Shown here piece by piece: positions 7,229-15,532 of a stretch of 51,351 bases of DNA. The notes beneath the pieces were generated by a model, which was not told the DNA's origin, made no database searches, and saw only the letters and a list, made by a program, of their open reading frames with translations. The stretch is taken from assembly GCA_028279765.1 (NCBI GenBank), contig JANQND010000023.1:1-51351 (forward strand), in the 5' to 3' direction. The DNA comes from Candidatus Nanoarchaeia archaeon (GTDB taxonomy: Archaea > Nanobdellota > Nanobdellia > Woesearchaeales > WJIZ01). Position 1 is the first letter of the stretch, and each line of letters opens with the position of its first letter. Both the position numbers and the translations under genes were made by a program.

Positions 7229-9172
7229 TTAATCTTTAGAATTCTCCCAGAGGAAATCAAAATATTTTCTGTAGTCTTGTGCAAGTTCTTGATTGTCTAT
7301 CAAAAACACAATAGATTTATCCCAGAGGACCTGAGCAACTTTGTTTCCAAAGACCCAGATAACAAGAGGGGATTTGAACTGTGCGGGGAGGTATTTTACC
7401 TTTGAATTTGGAAGCGCATTGAATGGGCTGCCCCTGGTTTCTTCAATACTGAGATGATGCCTTTGTATGCCTGCTTTGACCCTTTTTTGGTCCCATTCTG
7501 CAAAGAATTCTCTGTGGTTTTCAAGAATGGATGCATTTGCTCCGATGAGGTAGAGGTCTTGCTGCTGCTCCAGGACACTCCCGCATAATTCTTCAACTGC
7601 CTGTTTCCCCTGAAGGGTTACCATTTCCTGATTCCATAGGAGATCAAATTGCTGCTTGTAGACGTCCCGTATGTTTTTATTATTCATGATAATTGCAATA
7701 GGCTCATCATCCATCCAGTTGCTGATGACTACCTTTTCTTTGAAAATCCAGAATACACTAAGCTTACTGAACTCTGCTGAGAGAGTGTACTTCGTTCTTG
7801 CAAAGGGAAAAAGAGTAATCTTCCTTCCTCTGATTTCACTATCCACTATATTTCGAATCCGTATTCTTTTGGCCTTTGCCCGCTTTTCCCACTCCTCAAT
7901 GTAATCAGGGCGAGCATCAACGAAGTACCCTCTGGCACCGATGAAATCTATTCCTCCCTCTTCAAGAATGTCCTCAAAGAACTTCTCGATCTCATCTAAA
8001 CCTCTGACAATTTGAACATCCTGATTCCATAAAGAATCAAAATACGCCTTAATTGCCTGGACTACCTTTGCATCCTGAATGAGAAAACTAATGACATTGC
8101 TCTCCCAGAGAGTAATATAGAGCTTATCTTTATAGAAAGTCATTTGCAGCGGTGAGCGAAAACCTGCAGGTAAGAATTTGTACTCTTCTTTTTTGAGCTG
8201 TATCAGCTTCGGATAGTGCTTCATATCGTCGTTGAGAAGCATGTTGACCTTGATTCCTTTTTGCTCTCTTTTTTTGTGATACTGCGGGAAAAATTTTTTG
8301 AGTTTTGCTGTCTTCTCATGCCCTTTATTTGCATTAATGACAAAATACTCTTCTCCTGCTTTAAGATCAGTAAGTATCTGCTCAAAAAATTTTATTGCCT
8401 GGCCTTCCCCCTCATATACCTGAACTTTTTGATTCCATAATGCTTCAAAGTATGCGCGAAAACTGTCAGCAACCTGCTCATTTTTTATTTCTACAGAGAT
8501 AGGATTCTCAGAGGGAACTCCAAGCACTGTTGTATCCCTGAACACCTCGATCCAGGAAGGGGTTGAGATTTGAAAAGGCATGTATCTTGCATGGCAATAG
8601 TTGAATGAATTGCGATTGTCAAGTTCTTTCTTATCGACATCAGCATTGAAGAGTATTTTTGTTGCGATTTGCTTCTTTTCCCTTCGTGAATGATAATCCT
8701 GCCAATAGTTCTTTAGTTTTTCTGAGGAGAGGACTGAGGCACCCATGAAATAAAATTCCTCTCCTTTCTTTAGTTCCTGAAGTGTTTTTTCATGAGCAGT
8801 CTTTACTCCTTTAAAGCCCTCATAGATATTGACTTCCTGAGTTTTTTTTGATAACTCCTGCTTTAACAATAGCTCCGGCAATATCTTTTCAACTTCCTGC
8901 TCTTGCTCCTGGATTTTTTTTTGCTTTTCCTGTAAATAATCTTTTATTCGCTGAGGAGACGCGGCTTTGAAGAACTTACGGTTTTCTCTATTGATATAGC
9001 TCACTAGTCCCTTATCGATTAAGCGCTCAAGAATATCGTACACTTTTGATGAGGATACCTTCGCCTTATCGATGATAGGGCCTACGGTGCTGGACCCAAC
9101 TTCCAGAAGGGCAAAATACACCGAAATTTCACCCTTAGTGAGGCCAATTTCTTCCAGTATGTGAGACTGCAT
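7229..9172 (-). CDS. TrmB-family regulator with four tandem effector-domain repeats
   Basis: 647 residues, far longer than the usual 230-350 of TrmB proteins. Residues 1-80 form the TrmB winged helix (LTKGEISVYFALLEVG, SSSKVYDILERLIDKGL). Residues 80-110 are a coiled coil. Four related repeats of about 130 residues follow, at about 112-248, 249-384, 385-514 and 515-643. Each ends in a version of YFxxLWNQ and contains a central GxxFYxxGA-like strand and a WxxYxxxRxxK helix. TrmB C-terminal domains bind sugars or other ligands and change DNA binding. The divergent neighbour, a putative surface protein, is the natural target. A TATA box (TTTATATAGG) lies upstream on the minus strand. Confidence 0.85.
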   Translation of the reverse strand: MQSHILEEIGLTKGEISVYFALLEVGSSTVGPIIDKAKVSSSKVYDILERLIDKGLVSYINRENRKFFKAASPQRIKDYLQEKQKKIQEQEQEVEKILPELLLKQELSKKTQEVNIYEGFKGVKTAHEKTLQELKKGEEFYFMGASVLSSEKLKNYWQDYHSRREKKQIATKILFNADVDKKELDNRNSFNYCHARYMPFQISTPSWIEVFRDTTVLGVPSENPISVEIKNEQVADSFRAYFEALWNQKVQVYEGEGQAIKFFEQILTDLKAGEEYFVINANKGHEKTAKLKKFFPQYHKKREQKGIKVNMLLNDDMKHYPKLIQLKKEEYKFLPAGFRSPLQMTFYKDKLYITLWESNVISFLIQDAKVVQAIKAYFDSLWNQDVQIVRGLDEIEKFFEDILEEGGIDFIGARGYFVDARPDYIEEWEKRAKAKRIRIRNIVDSEIRGRKITLFPFARTKYTLSAEFSKLSVFWIFKEKVVISNWMDDEPIAIIMNNKNIRDVYKQQFDLLWNQEMVTLQGKQAVEELCGSVLEQQQDLYLIGANASILENHREFFAEWDQKRVKAGIQRHHLSIEETRGSPFNALPNSKVKYLPAQFKSPLVIWVFGNKVAQVLWDKSIVFLIDNQELAQDYRKYFDFLWENSKD

Positions 9173-9287
9173 ACACTAACATTTGTTCCCCACCTATATA
9201 AATCTTATTATTTCTACCCCTTTAGGGGGAGGTAATATTTAAATAGCATCTAATTACTACAATAGAGTAATAAAACGAGGTGGTACT
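9173..9287. promoter_or_regulatory. Divergent promoter region with two inverted repeats
   Basis: Between the two TATA boxes (minus strand about 9195-9204, plus strand TATTTAAATA at about 9236-9245) lies the palindrome CCCCTTTAGGGG at 9217-9228. A second inverted repeat, ATTACT (9253-9258) and AGTAAT (9266-9271) with a 7-base spacer, sits near the expected plus-strand transcription start. The ribosome site GAGGTGG is at 9277-9283. Both repeats are candidate operators for the TrmB-like protein. The sequence shows them directly; binding is an inference. Confidence 0.55.
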
Positions 9288-9395
9288 ATGATAACTGAAA
9301 TCGCATTGGTTTTGCTGGGATTCGTGGTATTCGCACTGAACGTGAAGCCCAATGAGGAGTATGATGAGCTGGATACTGGATATGGTGACCAATGA
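9288..9395 (+). CDS. Putative 35-residue single-pass membrane peptide
   Basis: ATG-started frame of 35 codons with a strong ribosome site (GAGGTGG, spacing four) and a TATA box about 45 bases upstream. The product has one hydrophobic segment, EIALVLLGFVVFALNV, followed by an acidic tail, KPNEEYDELDTGYGDQ. Its stop overlaps the next start as ATGA, so the two frames are probably translationally coupled. It could be an assembly or anchoring partner of the secreted protein downstream, or simply a leader ORF that controls its translation. No homologue is recognised. Confidence 0.6.
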   Translation: MITEIALVLLGFVVFALNVKPNEEYDELDTGYGDQ

Positions 9396-10435
9396 TGGGA
9401 CTGGATGATATTATGAAGAGGGCATTCCTGGGTATGCTTGGTCTGTTGATGCAAGCCGAAGCTGCTAGAGGAGATGAAAGTCCCCTGGATATCAAAGTCA
9501 AGGCAAATTATCGCTCAATACGCTTCCTTGAGGCACCCTCCAAAGAAATGGAGAATTTTAGTTCGAATGCCCTGAGAGTTACTGCTTTTGAAGCATATTC
9601 ATTTGATGAAAATTTCACTGTTGAGAGTTCGCAATCTACGAGGATCATTGATAGGAATTTTTTTGGTAATGAGCGATTCGATTCTGAGAAGCCGGCGTAC
9701 ACTGTTGACACTGCCTCTTTAGCTTTTCAAGAAGGCCCACTGAAAATCACAGGAGGAGTCTTCTATGATACACTACTTTCAAACAATGCTACAAGAGACC
9801 CAGATTTGCCTGCAACCGGATTCGTAGTACAATATGATACAGAGAGTAACGAAGACACAAAATTAACCGGAAGATTTGCAAAATATTTTGCTTCGAATAT
9901 GAACAATGATCCCAGTTTATCTCAATATAATTTTGAGGCTGTTTGTAGTACTACCAACGAAAGCTACTCAACTATCGTATCCGTGATGTACAGTACTATA
10001 GATGAGGAAGTAGATCACGATGGAAATGTAAATGAAGATGGTTACGATCGTTTCAGTTCCTTTGGAAAGATAACCTTTGATTTACCAGAAGACCCTCTTC
10101 TAAGTGGCATGAGTCTTTTTGGATCCTATTGGAGAACATTCAGAGATGATAACCATCATGATGCATATGTAGTAGGAATTGAGAAGGAACTAGTCGACGG
10201 GATTCGTTGTAAAGTGCTCTATGCAGAGCGAGAGTTAAGTAGCATTGGAGCTGACTTTCATGATGACTTAGCAAAGCAGGGGAAAATTTTTGCAGCTGGT
10301 GGAAGTGTTGATATTGGCGAAGTTTTTGATCTCGATAAGATTCTAGGAGCGGAAAAAATCGTCGCAGATATTGTCTACAAACAATCAGATATAGGTGTTA
10401 GTGCTGTACAGTTTGGCGTAAACATGACTTATTGA
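9392..10435 (+). CDS. Secreted protein with a beta-barrel/porin-like strand pattern
   Basis: 347 residues. A signal-peptide-like start, MKRAFLGMLGLLMQAEA, begins at residue 8, so the ATG at 9413 is a possible alternative start. The rest is rich in short amphipathic beta strands separated by turns containing D, N and G: LKITGGVFYDTL, TGFVVQYDT, TKLTGRFAKYFAS, AYVVGIEKEL, IRCKVLYAERE. It ends in AVQFGVNMTY, an aromatic C-terminus like that of bacterial outer-membrane beta-barrels. No transmembrane helix or lipobox follows the leader. It is coupled to the 35-residue ORF and divergent from the TrmB-like regulator. Alternatives are a soluble extracellular beta protein or an S-layer-associated protein. 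The barrel call is inference. Confidence 0.55.
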   Translation: MMGLDDIMKRAFLGMLGLLMQAEAARGDESPLDIKVKANYRSIRFLEAPSKEMENFSSNALRVTAFEAYSFDENFTVESSQSTRIIDRNFFGNERFDSEKPAYTVDTASLAFQEGPLKITGGVFYDTLLSNNATRDPDLPATGFVVQYDTESNEDTKLTGRFAKYFASNMNNDPSLSQYNFEAVCSTTNESYSTIVSVMYSTIDEEVDHDGNVNEDGYDRFSSFGKITFDLPEDPLLSGMSLFGSYWRTFRDDNHHDAYVVGIEKELVDGIRCKVLYAERELSSIGADFHDDLAKQGKIFAAGGSVDIGEVFDLDKILGAEKIVADIVYKQSDIGVSAVQFGVNMTY

Positions 10436-10452
10436 AGAATCTGATCAAATGC

Positions 10453-11628
10453 CTAACCATATAAATCGCTCGTAACTTTTCCTGCTTTAATCGTATCCAC
10501 ATATGTTGATTCAAGCTTGTCTTTTTTCTTTTTGATGTGCTTGCCGGATAAGACCGTTTTGCCTGAGACAAATACACCCATCTCCTTGCCTAAGGAACAG
10601 TAGAATTTGTTTTTCATTTGCCTGTAGGGTTTTAATTTCCTGCCATTGAGAAGCGCATGCACGTTATAGGCAATATATCGTGCCTGGTCAATTGCGTTTT
10701 GGGCAGTTTTAACGTAAGGAAGGGCGGGGTTTTTCGGGCAGATGCAATCTCCTGCACCGAAAATAGAGGGATGTGTGGTGGACTGCAGAAATTCGTTAAC
10801 CATCATTCCTCCACCAGGAAGGCCGCGCTCACCTGCTTTCTCTGAGTATTCCAAGCTGGATTCTATTATCAGGGGATGCGTTCTCAATCCCCCACACCAA
10901 ACCCCCAGATCGTATGCAAGAGATTCTTTAGAGCAAAAAATCCGTGACTGCGTTACCCGCCTGATTTTTTTATCTGTAAGAAGAGATATTCCCTGTTTTT
11001 TGAGATACGCTGTTGCTGCCTTTATTGCTTTATCAGGCAGGCTGGCAAGGATAGAGGGAGCAGCATCAATGAGGGAAACAGAAAAGTTCTTCGGATTTTT
11101 TTTTCGTTGCCTGCATTCTGAGAATATATGTTCCTGCAGTGAGCTTGCAAATTCTACACCTGTCAGCCCTGCACCGCAAATAGAAAATTGGTGCTTTTTC
11201 TTGCTGCTGATGGCCCAGGAGACGTATTCATAAATCTGCTGCGCATCTCCCCTGGTTTTGAGATCAAGCAGGTACTGCTGCGCACCCGGCACTGCATAAT
11301 AATTTGTCTGGGCGCCGATTGCTATGATTAGCACATCATAATGAATTGTTTTGATATTTTTGGTATGAACCCTCTTCTTTTTGGGATCAATGGAGAGAAC
11401 CGTGTCCCGATAATGAAGAATATCTTTTTGATGAAGCAGCTGCGATGCCAGAATGCACACGTTGCTCTCGTCCTGCTCTCCTGCTGCAGTCTCATAGAGC
11501 CCGGGCACAAAGGTAAAGCAGTCATCGTTGTGTATAAGAAGAATTTCTGCCTTTTTTTCGAGCCGCTTGAGCCTAAGGGAAGTCTCCATACCGGCAAACC
11601 CGCCGCCTATGATGATTACGCGCTTCAT
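10453..11628 (-). CDS. Type II NADH dehydrogenase / sulfide-quinone reductase family flavoprotein
   Basis: 391 residues with two Rossmann motifs: VIIIGGGFAGMET at residues 4-16 for FAD, and FSICGAGLTGVEFA near 148-161 for NAD(P)H. IFGAGDCIC near 290 is the second FAD contact. The length and the block FTFVPGLYETAAG match NDH-2/FAD-dependent pyridine nucleotide-disulfide oxidoreductases, which pass electrons from NADH to a quinone or another acceptor at the membrane. The C-terminal amphipathic helix typical of membrane-bound NDH-2 is short, and the CxxC of disulfide reductases is absent, so the acceptor is unknown. A TATA-like TATTTAAAG lies about 20-25 bases before the ATG. Confidence 0.82.
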   Translation of the reverse strand: MKRVIIIGGGFAGMETSLRLKRLEKKAEILLIHNDDCFTFVPGLYETAAGEQDESNVCILASQLLHQKDILHYRDTVLSIDPKKKRVHTKNIKTIHYDVLIIAIGAQTNYYAVPGAQQYLLDLKTRGDAQQIYEYVSWAISSKKKHQFSICGAGLTGVEFASSLQEHIFSECRQRKKNPKNFSVSLIDAAPSILASLPDKAIKAATAYLKKQGISLLTDKKIRRVTQSRIFCSKESLAYDLGVWCGGLRTHPLIIESSLEYSEKAGERGLPGGGMMVNEFLQSTTHPSIFGAGDCICPKNPALPYVKTAQNAIDQARYIAYNVHALLNGRKLKPYRQMKNKFYCSLGKEMGVFVSGKTVLSGKHIKKKKDKLESTYVDTIKAGKVTSDLYG

Positions 11629-11772
11629 TGACCAGATTCTTAGTATTTAACTTTAAATAGTTTTGTTACGCGTGCGAAGTGCTCATTACAAAGGAGAGAG
11701 GAAAAAGAAGAAAAGCGAATGAATGAGAAGAGTTAAGAAAAAAGAAATAAAAAAAAAGAGAAGGCGCAAGAG

Positions 11773-12561
11773 CTACAGCTTTCCGCCACCTATTTTTTTG
11801 AGCGCTGTCAATGCTTCCTTAGGCAGCGCATACACCACAGTATTACTTTTGTCTGAACTCAAATCATTGATCGTCTGCAGGGTCCTTAGATGCAGTGCAC
11901 CTGGATTCTTTGTCAGGTTTTTTGCCGATGCTGCAATGTTTTGTGCTGCAGAGACCTCTCCTTCAGATTTGATGATGACAGACCTTCGTTCCCGCTCTGC
12001 TTCTGCCTGCTTTGCCATCACTCGCTGCATTTCCTTTGGCACTTCAATGTGCTTGAGTTCTACAGAGTCCACTTTAATGCCCCAGGGGTCTGTTGCGAGG
12101 TCCACAATTTCCTGCACCTTCTTGCTGATGTTGTCCCTGCTGCTAAGCAGTTCATCAAGCATTACCTCACCGACCACGTTTCGCAGAGTTGTCTGGGCAA
12201 CCTGTGAGGTGGCAAACATGAAATCACGAACTTCAAGAACGGATCTTTTTGCATCAGTCACCTTATAATATAATACAGCATTGATTTTCACGGAAACATT
12301 ATCTTTTGTAATCGTTTCCTGGTCAGGTACGTCGATGACTTTTGTCCGAATATCGATCCTTTGCCAGGATTGCAGGATAGGCAACACGACTTTCAGGCCG
12401 GGATCCATGACACTGGAAAACCTGCCAAGCGTGAATTTGATTCCTCTTTCATACTGGTTTACAACTTTTAGGCCCAGAAGTACCCAGCCAATCAATACGA
12501 GGATAATAATTCCGGCTGTTCCGGCACCAATTAAGAGAGTTATTATAGGTTCCATTTGCAT
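11773..12561 (-). CDS. SPFH/band-7 protein (slipin/stomatin), downstream copy
   Basis: About 262 residues. An N-terminal membrane helix (LIGAGTAGIIILVLIGWVLL) is followed by the band-7 domain, with NQYERGIKFTLGRF, VVDVP-like IDVPDQETITKDNVSV and DPWGIKVDSVELKHIEVP. Slipins form membrane-bound rings thought to organise microdomains or guard proteases. Its start overlaps the stop of the upstream stomatin gene (TGATG at 12559-12563), so translation is coupled; a second ATG at 12555 would be better spaced from GAGGTG. It is paralogous to its neighbour over the whole length. No NfeD protease gene is next to the pair. Confidence 0.88.
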   Translation of the reverse strand: MQMEPIITLLIGAGTAGIIILVLIGWVLLGLKVVNQYERGIKFTLGRFSSVMDPGLKVVLPILQSWQRIDIRTKVIDVPDQETITKDNVSVKINAVLYYKVTDAKRSVLEVRDFMFATSQVAQTTLRNVVGEVMLDELLSSRDNISKKVQEIVDLATDPWGIKVDSVELKHIEVPKEMQRVMAKQAEAERERRSVIIKSEGEVSAAQNIAASAKNLTKNPGALHLRTLQTINDLSSDKSNTVVYALPKEALTALKKIGGGKL

Positions 12562-13304
12562 CACCTCACACTCATGCCTTCCAAGGCGCCCAGGCTCTCA
12601 ATCGGAACCGCAAAAACAATGGTGTTTGTTTGATCGGAGCTAATGTCATTGAGATTCTGTAATGTTCGCAGGTGCACTGCCCCTTTGGTTGAGCCAAGCA
12701 CCTTTGCCGCCTGCATAAGCTTCTCACTTGCGATCCGCTCACCGTCTGCCCGAATAATAATTGCCCGACGCTCACGCTCGGATTCTGCTTCTTTTGCCAT
12801 GGTTCTCTTCATGTTTTCAGGGAGCTCTACATCCTTGAGATCAACTGCATCCACTTTGATACCCCACTCATCGGTAGCCTTGTCCACGATACTTTCAATC
12901 TTCTTGCTGATTTGATCTCTCTGTCCCAAAAGCTGATCAAGCGTAACCTCTCCTACTGCATTTCGCATGGTTGTCTGAGCAAGCTGCGAGACCGCATACA
13001 AATAATTTTCCACCTGGATAACCGCTTTTTGTGCAGTGCTTACTTTGAAGTACAGTACTGCGTTTACCCGCACTGATACGTTATCCTTTGTAATACAATC
13101 CTGGTCCGGAACATCAACGACATTGACACGCATGTCCACACGCTGCCAGGTCTGAATGACTGGTATGACCAGCCGAAGACCTGGTTTCATCATGCCTGAG
13201 AATTTACCGAAGGTGAACTTCACTCCACGTTCGTATTGAAAAACAATCTTTAGACTTGAGAGCAGGATAAGCCCTGCAATATATAATAGAATTGTCCATG
13301 CCAT
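12561..13304 (-). CDS. SPFH/band-7 protein (slipin/stomatin), upstream copy
   Basis: 247 residues with an N-terminal membrane helix (ILLYIAGLILLSSL) and band-7 blocks FQYERGVKFTFGKF, VNVVDVPDQDCITKDNVSV and DEWGIKVDAVDLKDVELP. It differs from the downstream copy mainly at the two ends. Tandem slipins suggest a mixed oligomer, though that is inference. The ATG at 13304 has a ribosome site AAGGGGGT about eight bases upstream and a TATA-like ATATTTATTAA about 40 bases upstream. The two genes form one transcription unit. Confidence 0.88.
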   Translation of the reverse strand: MAWTILLYIAGLILLSSLKIVFQYERGVKFTFGKFSGMMKPGLRLVIPVIQTWQRVDMRVNVVDVPDQDCITKDNVSVRVNAVLYFKVSTAQKAVIQVENYLYAVSQLAQTTMRNAVGEVTLDQLLGQRDQISKKIESIVDKATDEWGIKVDAVDLKDVELPENMKRTMAKEAESERERRAIIIRADGERIASEKLMQAAKVLGSTKGAVHLRTLQNLNDISSDQTNTIVFAVPIESLGALEGMSVR

Positions 13305-13580
13305 AGTATTAATACCCCCTTGAGAGATTTGAGAAAAAAGAGGTTAATAAATATTGTGGTTTGAGTTTACTGCGAGGAGAGATCGTACTGTGTCCTTTAG
13401 TATTTTCTTATTTGCTTTTATCAGTAGGATCAGTGGGCTTTTTGATGAAGTGCCCTGATGATGAATCTGAGGAATTGAAAGCTGTCCATAAGACAGAGGG
13501 ATAAGGCAGAGAAGTTCAACCGAAATGCTTATATATAATTGAGTATCACTTTAGAATAATAACACTTTTGAGAACTCAAA
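13305..13580 (+). promoter_or_regulatory. Intergenic region with promoters and an ambiguous tiny ORF
   Basis: The region holds the stomatin promoter on the minus strand and CTTATATATAATT at 13528-13540, the likely TATA box of the surface-protein gene at 13581. Between them a GAGGAG motif near 13374 precedes a GTG at 13390 opening a 22-codon hydrophobic frame. An overlapping frame from TTG at 13364 would give 47 residues with one hydrophobic stretch and an acidic end. The two frames compete and neither is convincing, so no gene is called. Confidence 0.4.
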
Positions 13581-15407
13581 ATGAAACCTATTGCATTCCT
13601 TTTGCTATCCTTTATTTTTCTTGCAAACGTAGCTTTTGCAGACTTCACCCTGAACAATCCTACTGTTGATTTCGGATCTAAGAATTCAGGGGAAAGCCTG
13701 AGCAATACCCTTAATGTCACTAACGGCGCTGCAGATACTATTCTTATTTTCCCGGGAAATATTGGATTTACTGGTCCAGCAAACTACACCGTAGATATCA
13801 GTATCACCGGAGACCCGGTACTGCTTGCAGATGAGCAGCGGGCATTTGATTATTCCCTGACTCTTCCTTCCGATATGATTGCAGGCGATTATGCGGGCAC
13901 TATTAGTATTATTGATGATCAGAGCGATGCAGAGGAACAGTCGCTTTCATTGTCAGTTGCAGCAAGTGCAAGTTTTGATCTGCGCGAAGAATCGGTAGAC
14001 TATGGTAGGGTATTCTATAATGAAACCAAATCAGTGACTTTTACTCTGCGCAATACAGGGAACACTCCTCTCAGCGGGATTACTCTTTCCAGTTCTGCAG
14101 ACTCTTCATTTGAGATGCAGTTTTCAGAAATTACTTCCCTTGCTCCGGGAGAGGAAAAAGAGATTACTGCTACTATCTTTGTTCCTTTTGACACCACCAT
14201 TGAAGATCGCGTGAATCTTGGAAGCCTGGTCATTGGATCAGACCAGCTTTCTGATGCGACCTTTAACAGCTTCTTTCTTCTTGATGTAGGCTCCTATTTA
14301 AGCCTGGAAAAAGTTCGTACGAAGGTTGAGACCACTACACAAACCATCTCAGAGGACGGCGATATCATTGATGAGAAAGCGCGGCCATTAGAAAAAGTGG
14401 AGCTGGATGTCGAGGTTGAAAATTTGTGGAAAAGCGAGCGGAACGAAGAGATTGAATTTGATGATGTTGAAGTTGAACTGAAAGTCTTTGCAATTGATAA
14501 AGATGATGAGGATATTGAGTTCACCAGCGAAACCGTCAGCCTTGATTTTGAGGGCAATGAGAGGAAACACACCTTCCACTTTGAATTCCTAGTTCCCGTC
14601 GAGACAGACGATGGAACTTATGATATGGAGATTAAACTGACCGGCACTGATGATGAAGATAATGATTATGAAGTCATCTGGAACATTGATCTGGAAGTAG
14701 ACCGTGACAGCCATGATCTGATTATTTCTGAATATTCACTGAGCCCAAGCCAGGTCAGCTGTGAAGGCTCTTCTCTTGCGGATATAGAAATTTCAAATCT
14801 GGGCAAGAACGATGAAGACTATGTGCGCTTTACGCTCAAGAACTCTGAGCTTGGTATTGATGAAGTCAAGAGCAGGTTCGAGATTGAGGCTGATATTGAA
14901 GAGGATGAAATCCGGCATCGAGAGACTGTGCCCTTGTCGATCTCGAATCCTTCCGACGGCACCTATCCGGTTGAGTTGCGTGTATACCGTGACTTTGACA
15001 CTCTTGAAGATATTCTTACCCGTAATCTGGTAATTTCCGGCTGTGATGATCAGGATCAGGCATCAAATGAAGTTGAAGAGCCGCAGGGAGAGCCTGAGCC
15101 CGTACCTGTTATTGCACCCCCCGAACCTCAGGTTCCTGCCGTGAGTGAACCAGATGCTACACAGGAGCCTGAAGAAGAGGAAACTGATGTTGAGGTTGAT
15201 CAAACAGAAACAGTTGAGCAGCCGCGAAGAGTCCAGCAAACACCTCAGGTAAGGGTTGCAGATAACCAGCCAGTGCTGGTTGGAACGCCTGCGGTAAATG
15301 CGTATGCAAGCTTTCGGGAGTCACCTGCATATGTGTATTTACTTGGTGTAGGGTATCTCTTTGTGCTCTTTCTTGCCCTTTTTCTTATTGTTCTGGTAAG
15401 AAAATAG
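13581..15407 (+). CDS. Large acidic surface protein with C-terminal anchor, S-layer-like
   Basis: 608 residues. The signal peptide is MKPIAFLLLSFIFLANVAFA, and a C-terminal membrane helix (YVYLLGVGYLFVLFLALFLI) is followed by VRK. Between them lie beta-sandwich modules: residues 20-115 and 120-225 resemble ASPM/Ig-like folds (VDYGRVFYNETKSVTFTLRN). A second half, about 235-490, with very acidic sequence and one Cys pair (SCEG...SGCDD) is shared with the next gene. A Pro/Glu-rich linker (490-575) precedes the helix. The layout, outward domain, stalk and single anchor, fits an archaeal cell-surface or S-layer protein. It is preceded by a TATA box 45 bases upstream. Glycosylation is possible; NxS/T sites are present. 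Confidence 0.7.
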   Translation: MKPIAFLLLSFIFLANVAFADFTLNNPTVDFGSKNSGESLSNTLNVTNGAADTILIFPGNIGFTGPANYTVDISITGDPVLLADEQRAFDYSLTLPSDMIAGDYAGTISIIDDQSDAEEQSLSLSVAASASFDLREESVDYGRVFYNETKSVTFTLRNTGNTPLSGITLSSSADSSFEMQFSEITSLAPGEEKEITATIFVPFDTTIEDRVNLGSLVIGSDQLSDATFNSFFLLDVGSYLSLEKVRTKVETTTQTISEDGDIIDEKARPLEKVELDVEVENLWKSERNEEIEFDDVEVELKVFAIDKDDEDIEFTSETVSLDFEGNERKHTFHFEFLVPVETDDGTYDMEIKLTGTDDEDNDYEVIWNIDLEVDRDSHDLIISEYSLSPSQVSCEGSSLADIEISNLGKNDEDYVRFTLKNSELGIDEVKSRFEIEADIEEDEIRHRETVPLSISNPSDGTYPVELRVYRDFDTLEDILTRNLVISGCDDQDQASNEVEEPQGEPEPVPVIAPPEPQVPAVSEPDATQEPEEEETDVEVDQTETVEQPRRVQQTPQVRVADNQPVLVGTPAVNAYASFRESPAYVYLLGVGYLFVLFLALFLIVLVRK

Positions 15408-15474
15408 GTGTGAAGTGTTTCACTACTATATCTCGAAAAAAATAAGGTCTTTGTAACTACTTTTAAATGGAAAA

Positions 15475-15526
15475 CTTTATAAAGTAGTACTTATTTTACG
15501 AGTATTCATTATAACTACGTGGGGTA
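15475..15526 (+). promoter_or_regulatory. Promoter and ribosome site of the second surface-protein gene
   Basis: CTTTATAAAG at 15475-15484 is a strong TATA-like box, and GTGGGGT at about 15520-15526 is the ribosome site seven bases before the ATG at 15533. A separate promoter means this gene can be expressed independently of its paralogue upstream. Confidence 0.55.
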
Positions 15527-15532
15527 TACTCT

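Noticed and set aside
13364-13504. Competing 47- and 22-codon frames upstream of the first surface protein
   Set aside because: They use TTG or GTG starts, overlap in different frames and neither has a clear promoter; recorded only as part of the intergenic region.
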